From NCBI GenBank assembly GCA_023475265.1, contig JAMCWE010000011.1:1-32224 (forward strand): DNA of 32,224 bases, read 5' to 3'. This stretch comes from Bacteroidota bacterium (lineage in GTDB: Bacteria; Bacteroidota; Ignavibacteria; Ignavibacteriales; Ignavibacteriaceae). Shown here piece after piece: positions 1 through 6,346 of this stretch (position 1 is its first letter; each line of letters opens with the position of its first letter). A model generated the notes under the pieces. It ran no database searches. It was not told the origin of the DNA and saw only the letters and a program-made list of their open reading frames with translations. Made by a program: the position numbers and the translations under genes.

Positions 1-189
1 GAGGCTAAATTGGTTTCAGGAACTACGGTCTTCCTTACAGCCTATATAATTCCCTGTGTACGCTTCATGTATTTCGTTCGTTCATAATGAACTCCTCCAT
101 ACATGCAACACTCGGTATGGGTGTACTGCTAATACTTACCCAATAAAGACTTTCACTCTATAAGAAGCATCAAGCTTCGCTTGACGCAC
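1..189 (-). mobile_element. Group II intron, 5' end (partial, runs off the left edge)
   Basis: Read on the minus strand, this begins at 189 with GTGCG, the conserved 5' start of group II introns (GUGYG). A short hairpin follows (CAAGC/GCTTG around TTCG-like loop bases), and then a TATAGAGTGAAAGTC segment of the kind found in domain I of bacterial group II introns. The DNA immediately 5' of the intron on this strand (CACGCCGTTA) is the core end of an attC-like site. The intron is therefore inserted at or within an attC core, as known for some group II introns in integrons. No reverse-transcriptase ORF is inside the window; if present it lies to the left. Identification is from remembered family features, not an alignment. 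Confidence 0.55.
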
Positions 190-373
190 TAACGGCGTGG
201 CCGATAAGCGGCGCCCCAGAAAAGGAATGCCACTTAAAATAAGACTGCCAAAAATTTTAAAACATTTATTTAACAGAACTACTTTTTAAATCAACATTAC
301 ACGGAAGAAAAATGTCTATAATTACTAAAATGTCGAATGCGAAAACGGCGTCCGCTTGATTGGCTTGTTATAT
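187..373 (-). repeat. attC-like cassette recombination site A
   Basis: The ends are CACTAAC (187-193) and GTTATAT (367-373), matching the inverse-core/core layout of integron attC sites. The inner arms pair: GGCCGATAAGCGG (199-211) is nearly the reverse complement of CCGCTTGATTGGC (352-364), with one extra base in the right arm. In attC sites the extra base lies in the L'' box, so the site would read on the minus strand, matching the direction of most genes in the array. The left core is interrupted by the group II intron at 189. The 140-bp interior is AT-rich and holds no gene. Confidence 0.6.
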
Positions 374-392
374 GGCGCTTTTAATTATTGTA

Positions 393-419
393 TTGCATAT
401 ATCAGAATAATGATATAAT
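393..419 (+). promoter_or_regulatory. Sigma70-like promoter of the Phd/RelE toxin-antitoxin pair
   Basis: A perfect -10 hexamer TATAAT lies at 414-419 with a -35-like TTGCAT at 393-398 (15-bp spacing, slightly short). An AAGGA ribosome-binding site follows at 436-440, seven bases before the ATG at 448. A self-contained promoter is expected for a toxin-antitoxin cassette that does not rely on an integron promoter. Confidence 0.5.
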
Positions 420-447
420 TTCGATATAAATTAAAAAGGAAAATAAA

Positions 448-720
448 ATGCCAATTATAAAACCGATTTCTGATTTAAGAAATAAATCTAATGAAATTTC
501 AGAGCTTGCTAATAATTCTAATGAGCCAATATTTATTACAAAAAACGGAGAAGGTGATTTAGTAGTAATGTCTATGGCTCATTATTCCAATATTCAATTA
601 AAACTTGATTTACTTAGCAAATTGGCTGTTGCGCAAAAACAAAAATCCGAGGGTGACAAAGGAAAAACTCTGAAACAAGTAATGTCCAATATTAGAGAAA
701 CAATTAATGCCAATAGATAA
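448..720 (+). CDS. Phd/YefM-family antitoxin
   Basis: A 90-residue antitoxin of the Phd/YefM type. The N-terminal segment MPIIKPISDLRN...ISELANNSNEPIFITKNG...VVMSMAHY is the typical Phd/YefM DNA-binding fold: an early PISDLR-like strand/helix, then PIFITKNG and a VVMS strand. The C-terminal tail (about residues 55-90) is charged and lysine-rich and would be the toxin-neutralising part. Such antitoxins bind the toxin and repress their own promoter. The gene has a good promoter and RBS and overlaps the downstream toxin gene by 14 bases, so the two are translationally coupled. It is the only gene pair in the left array on the plus strand, so its cassette is inverted relative to its neighbours. 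Family assignment is confident; the exact named type (relB, yefM or phd) is not. Confidence 0.85.
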   Translation: MPIIKPISDLRNKSNEISELANNSNEPIFITKNGEGDLVVMSMAHYSNIQLKLDLLSKLAVAQKQKSEGDKGKTLKQVMSNIRETINANR

Positions 721-1015
721 ATATCAAGTTCGACTGCTTAGTATTGCGGAAGAAGATTTTGCAGAAATTATATCATTCATTGCAGCAGACAATCCAACTG
801 CAGCAGATGCAATTGCAAACAAAATTGAAAAAAACTTAGAATCATTATCAAAAAATCCAAATCTCGGTAGAATTCCAAGAGAAGAAGAACTAAGGAATTT
901 AGGTTACAGATATTTGATAGTCCAAAATTATCTTATTTTCTATACAATAGAAGAAAGAACAATTTTTATTCATAGAATCCTACACGGAGCTAGAAACTAT
1001 AAATCACTTCTCTAA
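707..1015 (+). CDS. RelE/ParE-family toxin
   Basis: A 102-residue toxin of the RelE/ParE superfamily, downstream of and overlapping its antitoxin. Visible family features are the N-terminal VRLLSIAEEDFAEIISFIA helix pair, the central helix NKIEKNLESLSKNPNLGRIPREEELR, and the C-terminal strands YRYLIVQNYLIFYTIEERTIFIHRILHGARNY, where the IHRILHGARNY ending is diagnostic. RelE-like members cleave ribosome-bound mRNA while ParE-like members poison gyrase; sequence alone does not decide between them. The length is normal. Its TAA stop overlaps a CTCTAAC motif (1010-1016) that forms one end of attC-like site B, a common arrangement in cassettes. Confidence 0.87.
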   Translation: MPIDKYQVRLLSIAEEDFAEIISFIAADNPTAADAIANKIEKNLESLSKNPNLGRIPREEELRNLGYRYLIVQNYLIFYTIEERTIFIHRILHGARNYKSLL

Positions 1016-1031
1016 CCAATTAGCAATAGTT

Positions 1032-1284
1032 ATGGTAGGAATGCCTGTTACCAGACATCCCCCACACAGATCCCGGCGTGCAGTATTACCGCACCGGGCT
1101 CCTCAATGATACTCGTTTCCGCATTGAGCAGAAACATTATTTAATATTCCTACCTTGTTACTATTACTCGCAGTGAGGTTTGCATTAGTTATTTCGTCAT
1201 AACATTACGGTTAATGTTTCCTTTGCAAGTTACGTATCACTGTCAACTCCTTCCCCTTGCCTGCAAGCCGAAGCTTTGCGTAGG
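1032..1284 (-). mobile_element. Group II intron remnant with domains V and VI, no ORF
   Basis: Read on the minus strand, 1101-1069 folds as a canonical domain V: it starts GAGC (the AGC catalytic triad), has the arms GAGCCCGG/CCGGGATC, and an upper TGC/GCA stem with a CG bulge. Domain VI follows (ATGTCTG-GTAA-CAGGCAT, about 1058-1041), ending near TCCTACC. Upstream, CTCAATG/CATTGAG (1103-1129) forms a short stem where domain IV would be, and further upstream are GGAAAC-type segments fitting domain II/III. The whole element is only about 250 bp, so domain I and the reverse-transcriptase ORF are missing. It could still be mobilised in trans by a related intron such as the one at 1-189, but more likely it is dead. 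The exact ends are uncertain. Confidence 0.6.
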
Positions 1285-1358
1285 CGTGTGGCTAAGGCGC
1301 AGCCCCAAACTACAATACCGAACTTGTTAAACAATTTTTATAATTACAAAAAACTTTT

Positions 1359-1454
1359 AGGGGGTGGGATAAATTTTGGGATAACTTTGCATTTGCTTAT
1401 GTATAATTGTTTATTGATAGTTCTGCTATGTGCAAGACACTTATCCCACCCCCT
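1359..1454. repeat. 14-bp perfect inverted repeat within site B
   Basis: AGGGGGTGGGATAA (1359-1372) and TTATCCCACCCCCT (1441-1454) are exact reverse complements separated by 68 bases. The flanks are AT-rich, so the G-run arms stand out. They could be the apical stem of an attC hairpin or the termini of a tiny mobile element. No obvious target-site duplication was seen. Confidence 0.6.
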
Positions 1455-1575
1455 GAATAGCACGACTACCTTGGACAACACTGCTGATACGGAGCGATAA
1501 ACTCCAAAATCTATAAAATGCCGAATACGATTACGTTGCCGCCCTTAAGCCACGGGTTAGCCCACGCATTGGATT

Positions 1576-1854
1576 TTATAATATTCTAAGACTAAGTTTT
1601 TTCCCTACTGCTTCCAAATATTGTTTTAAAGTTGAAAGACGCATATCCTCTGAATGATTTTCTATTCTCGATATTGCTGATTTTTTTGTCCTTAACTTTT
1701 TGGCTAATTCTTCTTGTGTAACTCCGGCTTCTTCTCTTGCCTGCTTTAGTAGTACTCCAATTTTGAAGTTCTCATATCCTTCTTCAAATCCTTTTGCAAA
1801 TTTTTTATCCTTTGCTTTACGTTTTGATATATATATTTCTAAATCATCCATCAT
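1576..1854 (-). CDS. higA: HigA-type helix-turn-helix antitoxin
   Basis: A 92-residue XRE-family DNA-binding protein. Residues about 35-85 ([20 protein letters not shown] ... [34 protein letters not shown]) form a standard HTH_3 domain, with the recognition helix around [11 protein letters not shown]. The N-terminal part is charged. The gene lies directly downstream of a Gp49/HigB-like toxin ORF with a 4-base overlap (toxin stop, antitoxin start), the toxin-first order typical of higBA. It would bind and neutralise the toxin and repress the pair. Its stop codon lies just before the right core of attC-like site B, so this is the 3' gene of a minus-strand cassette. Intact in length. Confidence 0.82.
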   Translation of the reverse strand: MMDDLEIYISKRKAKDKKFAKGFEEGYENFKIGVLLKQAREEAGVTQEELAKKLRTKKSAISRIENHSEDMRLSTLKQYLEAVGKKLSLRIL

Positions 1855-2198
1855 TTTTTCCTCTCGTAATATTCTTTTTTCCTTTGTTTCGCTAATTCGA
1901 TTTCTTTTCCCGGTGTCTTCTGAGTCTTCTTTGAAAATGCATTTGTAAAGATTATTTTATTTGATTCATAGAAACCAAGAAATCTAAAAATATTGTTTCC
2001 AAATTGAACTCTAATTTCCCAAATATCATCAGAGTTTTTTAATTTTTTCAAGTATTCTTCGGGAACCCTTTCTAAATCTCTGACTAATCTTAATGTCCAA
2101 GTTACCTTTTTTGATTCCTTTACATTCAGAGAATCAATAAATTCTGCAACTGGTGAATGCCCGCTTGATGTCTTATAAAATATTATTTCTTTTACATC
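1851..2198 (-). CDS. higB: HigB/Gp49-type toxin, start codon disrupted (probable pseudogene)
   Basis: The open frame codes for a phage-derived Gp49/HigB-like protein (RelE superfamily, mRNA interferase). Family motifs are [18 protein letters not shown] near the N-terminus, [22 protein letters not shown] in the middle, and [19 protein letters not shown] followed by [15 protein letters not shown] at the end. A full-length protein of about 115 residues needs a start near 2198. There, on the minus strand, the sequence reads ATGATG then TA then AAAGAAATAATA. The two ATGs are in another frame and stop at once, while the coding frame has no ATG, GTG or TTG before codon 50 (TTG at 2051). A 2-base insertion or 1-base deletion after ATGATG would explain this. 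A start at 2051 would remove the N-terminal half, so the toxin is probably inactive unless the sequence has an error. Confidence 0.65.
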   Translation of the reverse strand, partial: DVKEIIFYKTSSGHSPVAEFIDSLNVKESKKVTWTLRLVRDLERVPEEYLKKLKNSDDIWEIRVQFGNNIFRFLGFYESNKIIFTNAFSKKTQKTPGKEIELAKQRKKEYYERKK

Positions 2199-2253
2199 AT
2201 AAGGTGAACATATTTGTGAACATTAACAATAATATAAACTCACTACTTTTGGT

Positions 2254-2757
2254 GGCTAACGATTTCTATCTTACTTATAGTTAATTAAAAATTAAATATT
2301 GTGCCTTTTTACCCCGCATTGCGGCGGCCTGCTTTCATGAGTAATTTTTGTTTAACCAAACCAAAAATATTTAGGAGTATTATTATGAACTCTAAATCCC
2401 TCGAAGCTAAAAGGCACTTTATAAACGGCAAAACTATTATCTGTATTTACCCGGCTAAGGAATATTTATTACTATTGCCGTGGCGTTTACGCCGTGGGTA
2501 AAATACCAAAACCATTCCTCCGGCTTTAGCCTCATTTTCTATGCGGCTGAAGCCTTTGCTGTTTTACTTCTTCTTTCCCGCGCCTTACCCGTCTCGCCAC
2601 GGCAAGCCGGGCGGAAAAGACGCGGCTATATTTATTTTTTAAGAACTATTTTTTACAAAACATTTTGTCTTGGGATAATACCTGTCCGTCCTTTGGCGGA
2701 TTATCCTATTGCCTGCCCCGCACTGCGGGGACTCTTTACTTATTAAAGAGGTTAGTC
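2254..2757. repeat. attC-like site C, long and hairpin-rich
   Basis: The ends are GGCTAAC (2254-2260) and GTTAGTC (2751-2757), seven bases outside the HepT stop codon. Its left 85 bp (CTAACGATTTCTATCTTAC onwards, through TTGTGCCTTTTTACCCCG and GCGGCGGCCTGCTTTCA) is repeated almost exactly at site D and in shortened form at site E. Its right end (TTTACTTATTAAAGAGGTTAG) recurs at site E. The 500-bp length is unusual for attC. The middle is full of GC-rich palindromes, for example around GGCGTTTACGCC, GGCTTTAGCC and CCCCGCACTGCGGGG. The two plus-strand ORFs crossing it look non-coding. The arms beside the cores pair only weakly. Confidence 0.4.
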
Positions 2758-2763
2758 CTTGTT

Positions 2764-3108
2764 TTATATTTGTTTGATAATTTCTTCTACTTGAACTTTA
2801 AGTTTTGGTAAATCTACTTGTAAAATATCCCAAACTATTTTTGTATCTATTCCAAAGTATTCGTGAATTAATATATTTCTCAAGCCAACTATTTCTCGCC
2901 ACTTGACTTCTTTATATAATTTCCTAAAATGTTCGGTAAGTTGATTTGATGCTTCGCCAATTATTTCTAATTGTTTTACAGTAGCAAACTGCATCATTGA
3001 ATTGGATTGAAAATCTTCATAGGAGCTATTTGAAATATAATTCTCAATTTCTTTAATAGCTTCAGCGATATGTTGAAGTCTTGCTCTATCCCCAAGTTCA
3101 CTTTTCAT
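2764..3108 (-). CDS. hepT: HepT-type HEPN toxin (DUF86)
   Basis: A 114-residue all-helical HEPN-domain protein. The defining RX4HXY motif is present near residue 77 onwards as RNILIHEY, the putative RNase active site. The preceding KQLEIIGEASNQLTEHFRKLY and KWREIVGLR segments are typical of HepT/DUF86 proteins. In this family the partner MntA silences HepT by adding AMP to the tyrosine of the motif. The gene overlaps mntA by 11 bases on the same strand, in the usual order (nucleotidyltransferase first). The stop codon is seven bases from the core end of attC-like site C, so the pair behaves as one cassette. Length and motifs are intact. Confidence 0.88.
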   Translation of the reverse strand: MKSELGDRARLQHIAEAIKEIENYISNSSYEDFQSNSMMQFATVKQLEIIGEASNQLTEHFRKLYKEVKWREIVGLRNILIHEYFGIDTKIVWDILQVDLPKLKVQVEEIIKQI

Positions 3109-3388
3109 AAATTAATATTTTATCTTGGTTTATATATGGCTGGATATATTTCGAAACTCCTTTGCTTGAAAGTAAGTCTACTTTTTTATTTAGTATTTCT
3201 TCAAGCTCGAGTTGCATCTTAACAAACTCTAAACCAATTGGTTTCGAATAATCTAATTCAACCAAAATATCAATGTCACTATTTATTTCAGATTCGTTCC
3301 TTGCTTCTGAGCCGAATAAATATGCACGCAAAACGGGTTTACTTCTGAAAAAAACTTTTATTTGTTTTTTAATATTTCTATTCATCAT
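3098..3388 (-). CDS. mntA: MntA-type minimal nucleotidyltransferase antitoxin
   Basis: A 96-residue minimal nucleotidyltransferase. It carries the hallmark GSX10DXD motif (GSEARNESEINSDID, about residues 26-40) and a third acidic residue downstream (NKKVDLL). The N-terminal FFRSKPVLRAYLFGSEARN is typical of MNT proteins. MntA transfers AMP from ATP to the HEPN toxin encoded next to it and so neutralises it; such pairs also act in phage defence in some bacteria. The first codons read MM; either ATG could start. The start is followed upstream, after about 70 AT-rich bases, by the core of attC-like site D. All catalytic residues expected of an active enzyme are visible. Confidence 0.88.
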   Translation of the reverse strand: MMNRNIKKQIKVFFRSKPVLRAYLFGSEARNESEINSDIDILVELDYSKPIGLEFVKMQLELEEILNKKVDLLSSKGVSKYIQPYINQDKILIYEK

Positions 3389-3455
3389 TAAAACTTCTTA
3401 TTAAGAATAACAAAAATATCCTAAAATATTTTGAAAACCACAAATCTCTATAAAA

Positions 3456-3715
3456 GCCTAACGATTTCTATCTTACACAATAATTAATTAAAAATTAACT
3501 ATTGTGCCTTTTTACCCCGCATTGCGGCGGCCTGCTTTCAAGAGTAATTTTTGTCTGCCCGACACAGGCAGTTACCAAACCAATCATATTTTAGGAGAAC
3601 AATTATGTACTCTACCGCCTTCGACAGGCTGCATCGAGCCGGTGAATATTATTCTTTTTCTCCGACTTGACTTTTAACTTATCTGTCCCGCTTTGATGGA
3701 TTAAAGATGTTAGGA
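3456..3715. repeat. attC-like site D
   Basis: The ends are GCCTAAC (3456-3462, an exact RYYYAAC match) and GTTAGGA (3709-3715). The first 85 bases repeat the left part of site C (ACGATTTCTATCTTAC, then TTAATTAAAAATTAA, TTGTGCCTTTTTACCCCG and GCGGCGGCCTGCTTTCA), with only a few changes. The right part (CGAGCCGGTGAATATTATTC, then CTCCGACTTGACTTTT) is shared with site E. The interval lies between the thsB2 stop and the mntA start and holds no credible gene. Confidence 0.45.
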
Positions 3716-3744
3716 CACATTCATTAGATTTATTCCATAAGCAT

Positions 3745-4353
3745 TTATTTCTGTTTTGTTAACTTGTAACCGTCCACATTTTCGCTTTTTTCGTATGCAT
3801 TCTCAATAAATTCCTCATACTCTTTTAGAAATTTTTCTTCTTCAACATAAGATATATAGGAACCTGTCAAGGTATTAACAGTTTTGCAATTATTGCAAGA
3901 AAATACTTTGGGATTCTGATTGTATCTGTTCTTACTAATGATATCATAAACTAACTTTTCGTAATAGGATGAATATGAACATCCATCAGTTTGCTTATTA
4001 GTAGATTTGAACCATCCATAACCCTTATTTACTTTTTGAATTACTCCAACAATACCGTTCGTCTTTGACGATCTTTCTTTCCGGGTTATTTCTTTTAAAC
4101 AGTATTCGATTTCCCAATCAATCCATTTGCTTTGTTTGATGTGGGGAGAAATGATAACAATTGTAACTGATGTATTATACATCATATCGGTTAAATTTTT
4201 TTTGATGTTTTCTGTTGAAGTATCAGTTAGGTCAGGGGAATCACTTGTTTCCCCCTGATAATAAGCTGCATCGTCGCCCAAAGTTTCAAGAATTGTGTCG
4301 CGAAGGTCTTGCGCTTCGCTGTACTTGTATGAAATAAATGTTTTTCGTGCCAC
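3745..4353 (-). CDS. thsB: Thoeris ThsB-type TIR-like protein (second copy, with C-terminal extension)
   Basis: A 202-residue protein of the ThsB/TIR-like (DUF1863) family. The N-terminus MARKTFISYKYSEAQDLRD, the VTIVIISPHI strand and the WIDWEIEYCL helix (candidate catalytic glutamate E81 or E83) match the TIR-like fold of ThsB. In Thoeris, ThsB senses phage infection and makes a cyclic ADP-ribose isomer from NAD that activates ThsA. The start codon is GTG (4351-4353), with GAGAGG eight bases upstream. It follows thsB1 by 70 bases on the same strand. Unlike the first copy it has a C-terminal extension of about 60 residues with a CNNC pair (C153, C156). Only the N-terminal half resembles thsB1, so this is not a recent duplicate. 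Divergent ThsB copies are known to widen the range of phages sensed. Confidence 0.82.
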   Translation of the reverse strand: MARKTFISYKYSEAQDLRDTILETLGDDAAYYQGETSDSPDLTDTSTENIKKNLTDMMYNTSVTIVIISPHIKQSKWIDWEIEYCLKEITRKERSSKTNGIVGVIQKVNKGYGWFKSTNKQTDGCSYSSYYEKLVYDIISKNRYNQNPKVFSCNNCKTVNTLTGSYISYVEEEKFLKEYEEFIENAYEKSENVDGYKLTKQK

Positions 4354-4423
4354 TATTTTCCTCTCTTTCTATTAGATCTACTTTTTATAATGGTATCTAT
4401 CAAAGTAATGTTAGCTGATTTTC

Positions 4424-4870
4424 TTATTTACCGGCATTCGTAGCTGCTTCTTCGATTCTTTTACTAAGTGTTTCGTGGTCGACATATTTATAAACTTTAT
4501 AATTATTCGCAGTTAGTTTATAGGGTGTATCACCAGCAGAATCGATTGTTCCATCTTTGTCCTTTAAATGATGTATCTGAATACCAACAATTCCATTCCC
4601 TCTCTTTATGGATTCTTCTATTTCATAATTGATGAATTTTCTTCCAGCAGTTTTTTCTCCAATACATACAACTGTTACACTTGTATTTTCGAGACCCTTG
4701 TCAATCAATTTCTTTATAGAATTATCACCCTTCTTCTTTGCTTCTTCCCAAAGAGATGCATCTTGGAAACCAGCCGCCGAACAACCAGTAATATTTGGAA
4801 TACTCCGAATTTGATTTACACGCCAAATATCTCTTTGATAATGAAAACTAAAAAATACTCTTCGTGCCAT
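4424..4870 (-). CDS. thsB: Thoeris ThsB TIR-like cADPR-isomer synthase (first copy)
   Basis: A 148-residue protein with the signature ThsB N-terminus ARRVFFSFHYQRDIWRVNQIR, then TSVTVVCIGEKTAGRKFINYEIEESIKRG. The last segment carries the candidate catalytic glutamate (E83 or E85) of the TIR-like NAD-processing site. By family knowledge it is the infection sensor that converts NAD into a cyclic ADP-ribose isomer to switch on ThsA. An excellent RBS (AGGAGG, six bases before ATG) precedes it, stronger than any other in this module. It begins 14 bases after the thsA stop, so thsA-thsB1 are an operon. The protein is slightly shorter than many ThsB proteins, but the core fold appears complete. Confidence 0.88.
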   Translation of the reverse strand: MARRVFFSFHYQRDIWRVNQIRSIPNITGCSAAGFQDASLWEEAKKKGDNSIKKLIDKGLENTSVTVVCIGEKTAGRKFINYEIEESIKRGNGIVGIQIHHLKDKDGTIDSAGDTPYKLTANNYKVYKYVDHETLSKRIEEAATNAGK

Positions 4871-4884
4871 TGTAACCTCCTAAA

Positions 4885-6312
4885 TTAATTAAGATATTCT
4901 TTTGTCTCTGAAGTAATTATTTGGACAATTGATCCAATAATTTCTTTGGTGTTTTTTGAGTTTTGTAAGACCTTTAAATATTTTTTTAAGTATGGATACT
5001 TTTTTATATCTCTTTTAATTTCATCAAATATTTTTTGAGCTGCAAATCCAGTCGAACCGATAGGAATAATAATTAGATCTTTGTCTTTTGCAATTTCATA
5101 TTCGCGATATACACCGTTAGCATCAATTATTTTCTCATCTTCTCCTTTTTTATTACCAAATAAGAAAATTGCAATTCCACATTTAGATATCATTTCTTGA
5201 CGATATGATTCCCACAGTTCTGAAAGTTTTATTCCTCCGCTCGATATTTGAGGAAATGGTTTCAATTCCAAGTAATCAGCAGAATTACCAAATTTAGATT
5301 TATAAATTTCTGATAAGGCACCATTTATAACAATGCTTCCAACGCCTAGTCCAAAACCAGTAACTATTTTAAATTCGCTCTTGATTAATTGTTCGGATAA
5401 CTTATGCATAAGTTCAATGGCATTTTTGTAATCCCAATCCTCATAACTTTCCGCACTTCCAGATATAAATACTTTATTTAAGTAGTAGAGTTTTTCAATA
5501 TCAGCGAGTATTTCATCAATTTCATCATAACTATCGACTAATACAGAAAAGATTGAATATCTTTTTAAATCTTTAATCCTTAATTCTTGTTTAACTTGAG
5601 CATACTTAAAATCTTGAAGTTTATCAAAATCTTTTCTATTAACCCTTTTGAAAAAAGCAAAATGTTCTCGGGTATTTTCACCTAATAAAATTCTTATTCT
5701 ACTTAAAATATATTCAAGGTTTGGGTCCTCAAAGCTAAAGCCAATAAACAAAAACGTTTTAGAAATTAAATCTCCTTGTAACGTTGTAGTAAATAGTTGA
5801 CGTTTTAAATTATATGATTCATAGTCATCTTTTGTAACTACTGCAGAACTTGGATGATTAACGTCGCCGTGCATTTTATATACAATTACATCTGTTTTAG
5901 GTTTATTCGTTGCTAAATTTTCTTGTGTAATTTTAACATCAATTTTCTTGTTCGCGTTTATTAAAGCTTCTTCTATTAGTTGGTCGTAGTTTGTAGTCCA
6001 ATACCATTTAATAGGCAATCGAGTGAGTAATAGGTGTTTGTTATTCAGTTTAATGTCTTCTGTAAAATGTTCTATTATTTCTTGATTTATAGTCGCCCTA
6101 CCTATCCTTTCATTTTTATGATATTGTGCAACTGCAACTAAATCAGTTTCTTTTTTTATATCTAAACCAATATCCTCAGCAATTTCTTTTAGAAGTTCTT
6201 TCCAATTCACCATACCACTTTCTACAGACAAACCAGCTCCCGCAAAAAGGGCGGCATTATTATCAAGTAATGCCTTCAAATATTTTTTTTTGAATTCTTT
6301 CTGAGTAATCAT
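4885..6312 (-). CDS. thsA: Thoeris ThsA, SIR2 NADase with SLOG sensor domain
   Basis: A 475-residue protein with the two-domain layout of type I ThsA. Residues 1 to about 275 are a SIR2-like NAD-hydrolysing domain: ALFAGAGLSVESG nucleotide-binding loop (22-33), WTTNYDQLIE with N108, and VYKMHGDVNHPSS with H148. N108 and H148 are the positions expected for catalysis, and FLFIGFSFEDPNLEYIL closes the fold. Residues about 280-475 are a SLOG domain (VFISGSAES, IVTGFGLGVGSIVING, IAIFLFGNKKG), which binds the signal made by ThsB. When activated it depletes NAD and aborts infection. Length agrees with characterised ThsA proteins. It starts 35 bases from attC-like site E and is followed by two thsB genes, so a complete Thoeris system is present. 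Confidence 0.92.
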   Translation of the reverse strand: MITQKEFKKKYLKALLDNNAALFAGAGLSVESGMVNWKELLKEIAEDIGLDIKKETDLVAVAQYHKNERIGRATINQEIIEHFTEDIKLNNKHLLLTRLPIKWYWTTNYDQLIEEALINANKKIDVKITQENLATNKPKTDVIVYKMHGDVNHPSSAVVTKDDYESYNLKRQLFTTTLQGDLISKTFLFIGFSFEDPNLEYILSRIRILLGENTREHFAFFKRVNRKDFDKLQDFKYAQVKQELRIKDLKRYSIFSVLVDSYDEIDEILADIEKLYYLNKVFISGSAESYEDWDYKNAIELMHKLSEQLIKSEFKIVTGFGLGVGSIVINGALSEIYKSKFGNSADYLELKPFPQISSGGIKLSELWESYRQEMISKCGIAIFLFGNKKGEDEKIIDANGVYREYEIAKDKDLIIIPIGSTGFAAQKIFDEIKRDIKKYPYLKKYLKVLQNSKNTKEIIGSIVQIITSETKEYLN

Positions 6313-6346
6313 TTTTTAACTTCAATATTTCTATGAATATTTAACC

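Larger units (their letters stand above)
1010..1562 (-). repeat. attC-like site B, enlarged by a group II intron remnant
   Basis: The cores are CTCTAAC (1010-1016) and GTTAGCC (1556-1562). Pairing arms are GTGTGGCTAAGGCGC (1286-1300) and GCCGCCCTTAAGCCAC (1538-1553), with an extra base in the right arm, again pointing to minus-strand orientation. The HigA stop codon lies about 14 bases outside the right core. The space between the left core and the left arm is filled by a group II intron remnant, and the interior carries a 14-bp perfect inverted repeat. No gene is credible inside this 560-bp interval. Confidence 0.5.

Noticed and set aside
1276-1500. 74-codon plus-strand ORF in site B
   Set aside because: It runs through the attC-like arm and the 14-bp inverted repeat, with no recognisable domain.
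2301-2746. Two overlapping plus-strand ORFs in site C
   Set aside because: They cross palindrome-rich repeat DNA that recurs in non-coding sites D and E; no family features.
4568-4888. Plus-strand ORFs antisense to thsB1
   Set aside because: Shadow frames of a well-supported gene; no RBS or family features.
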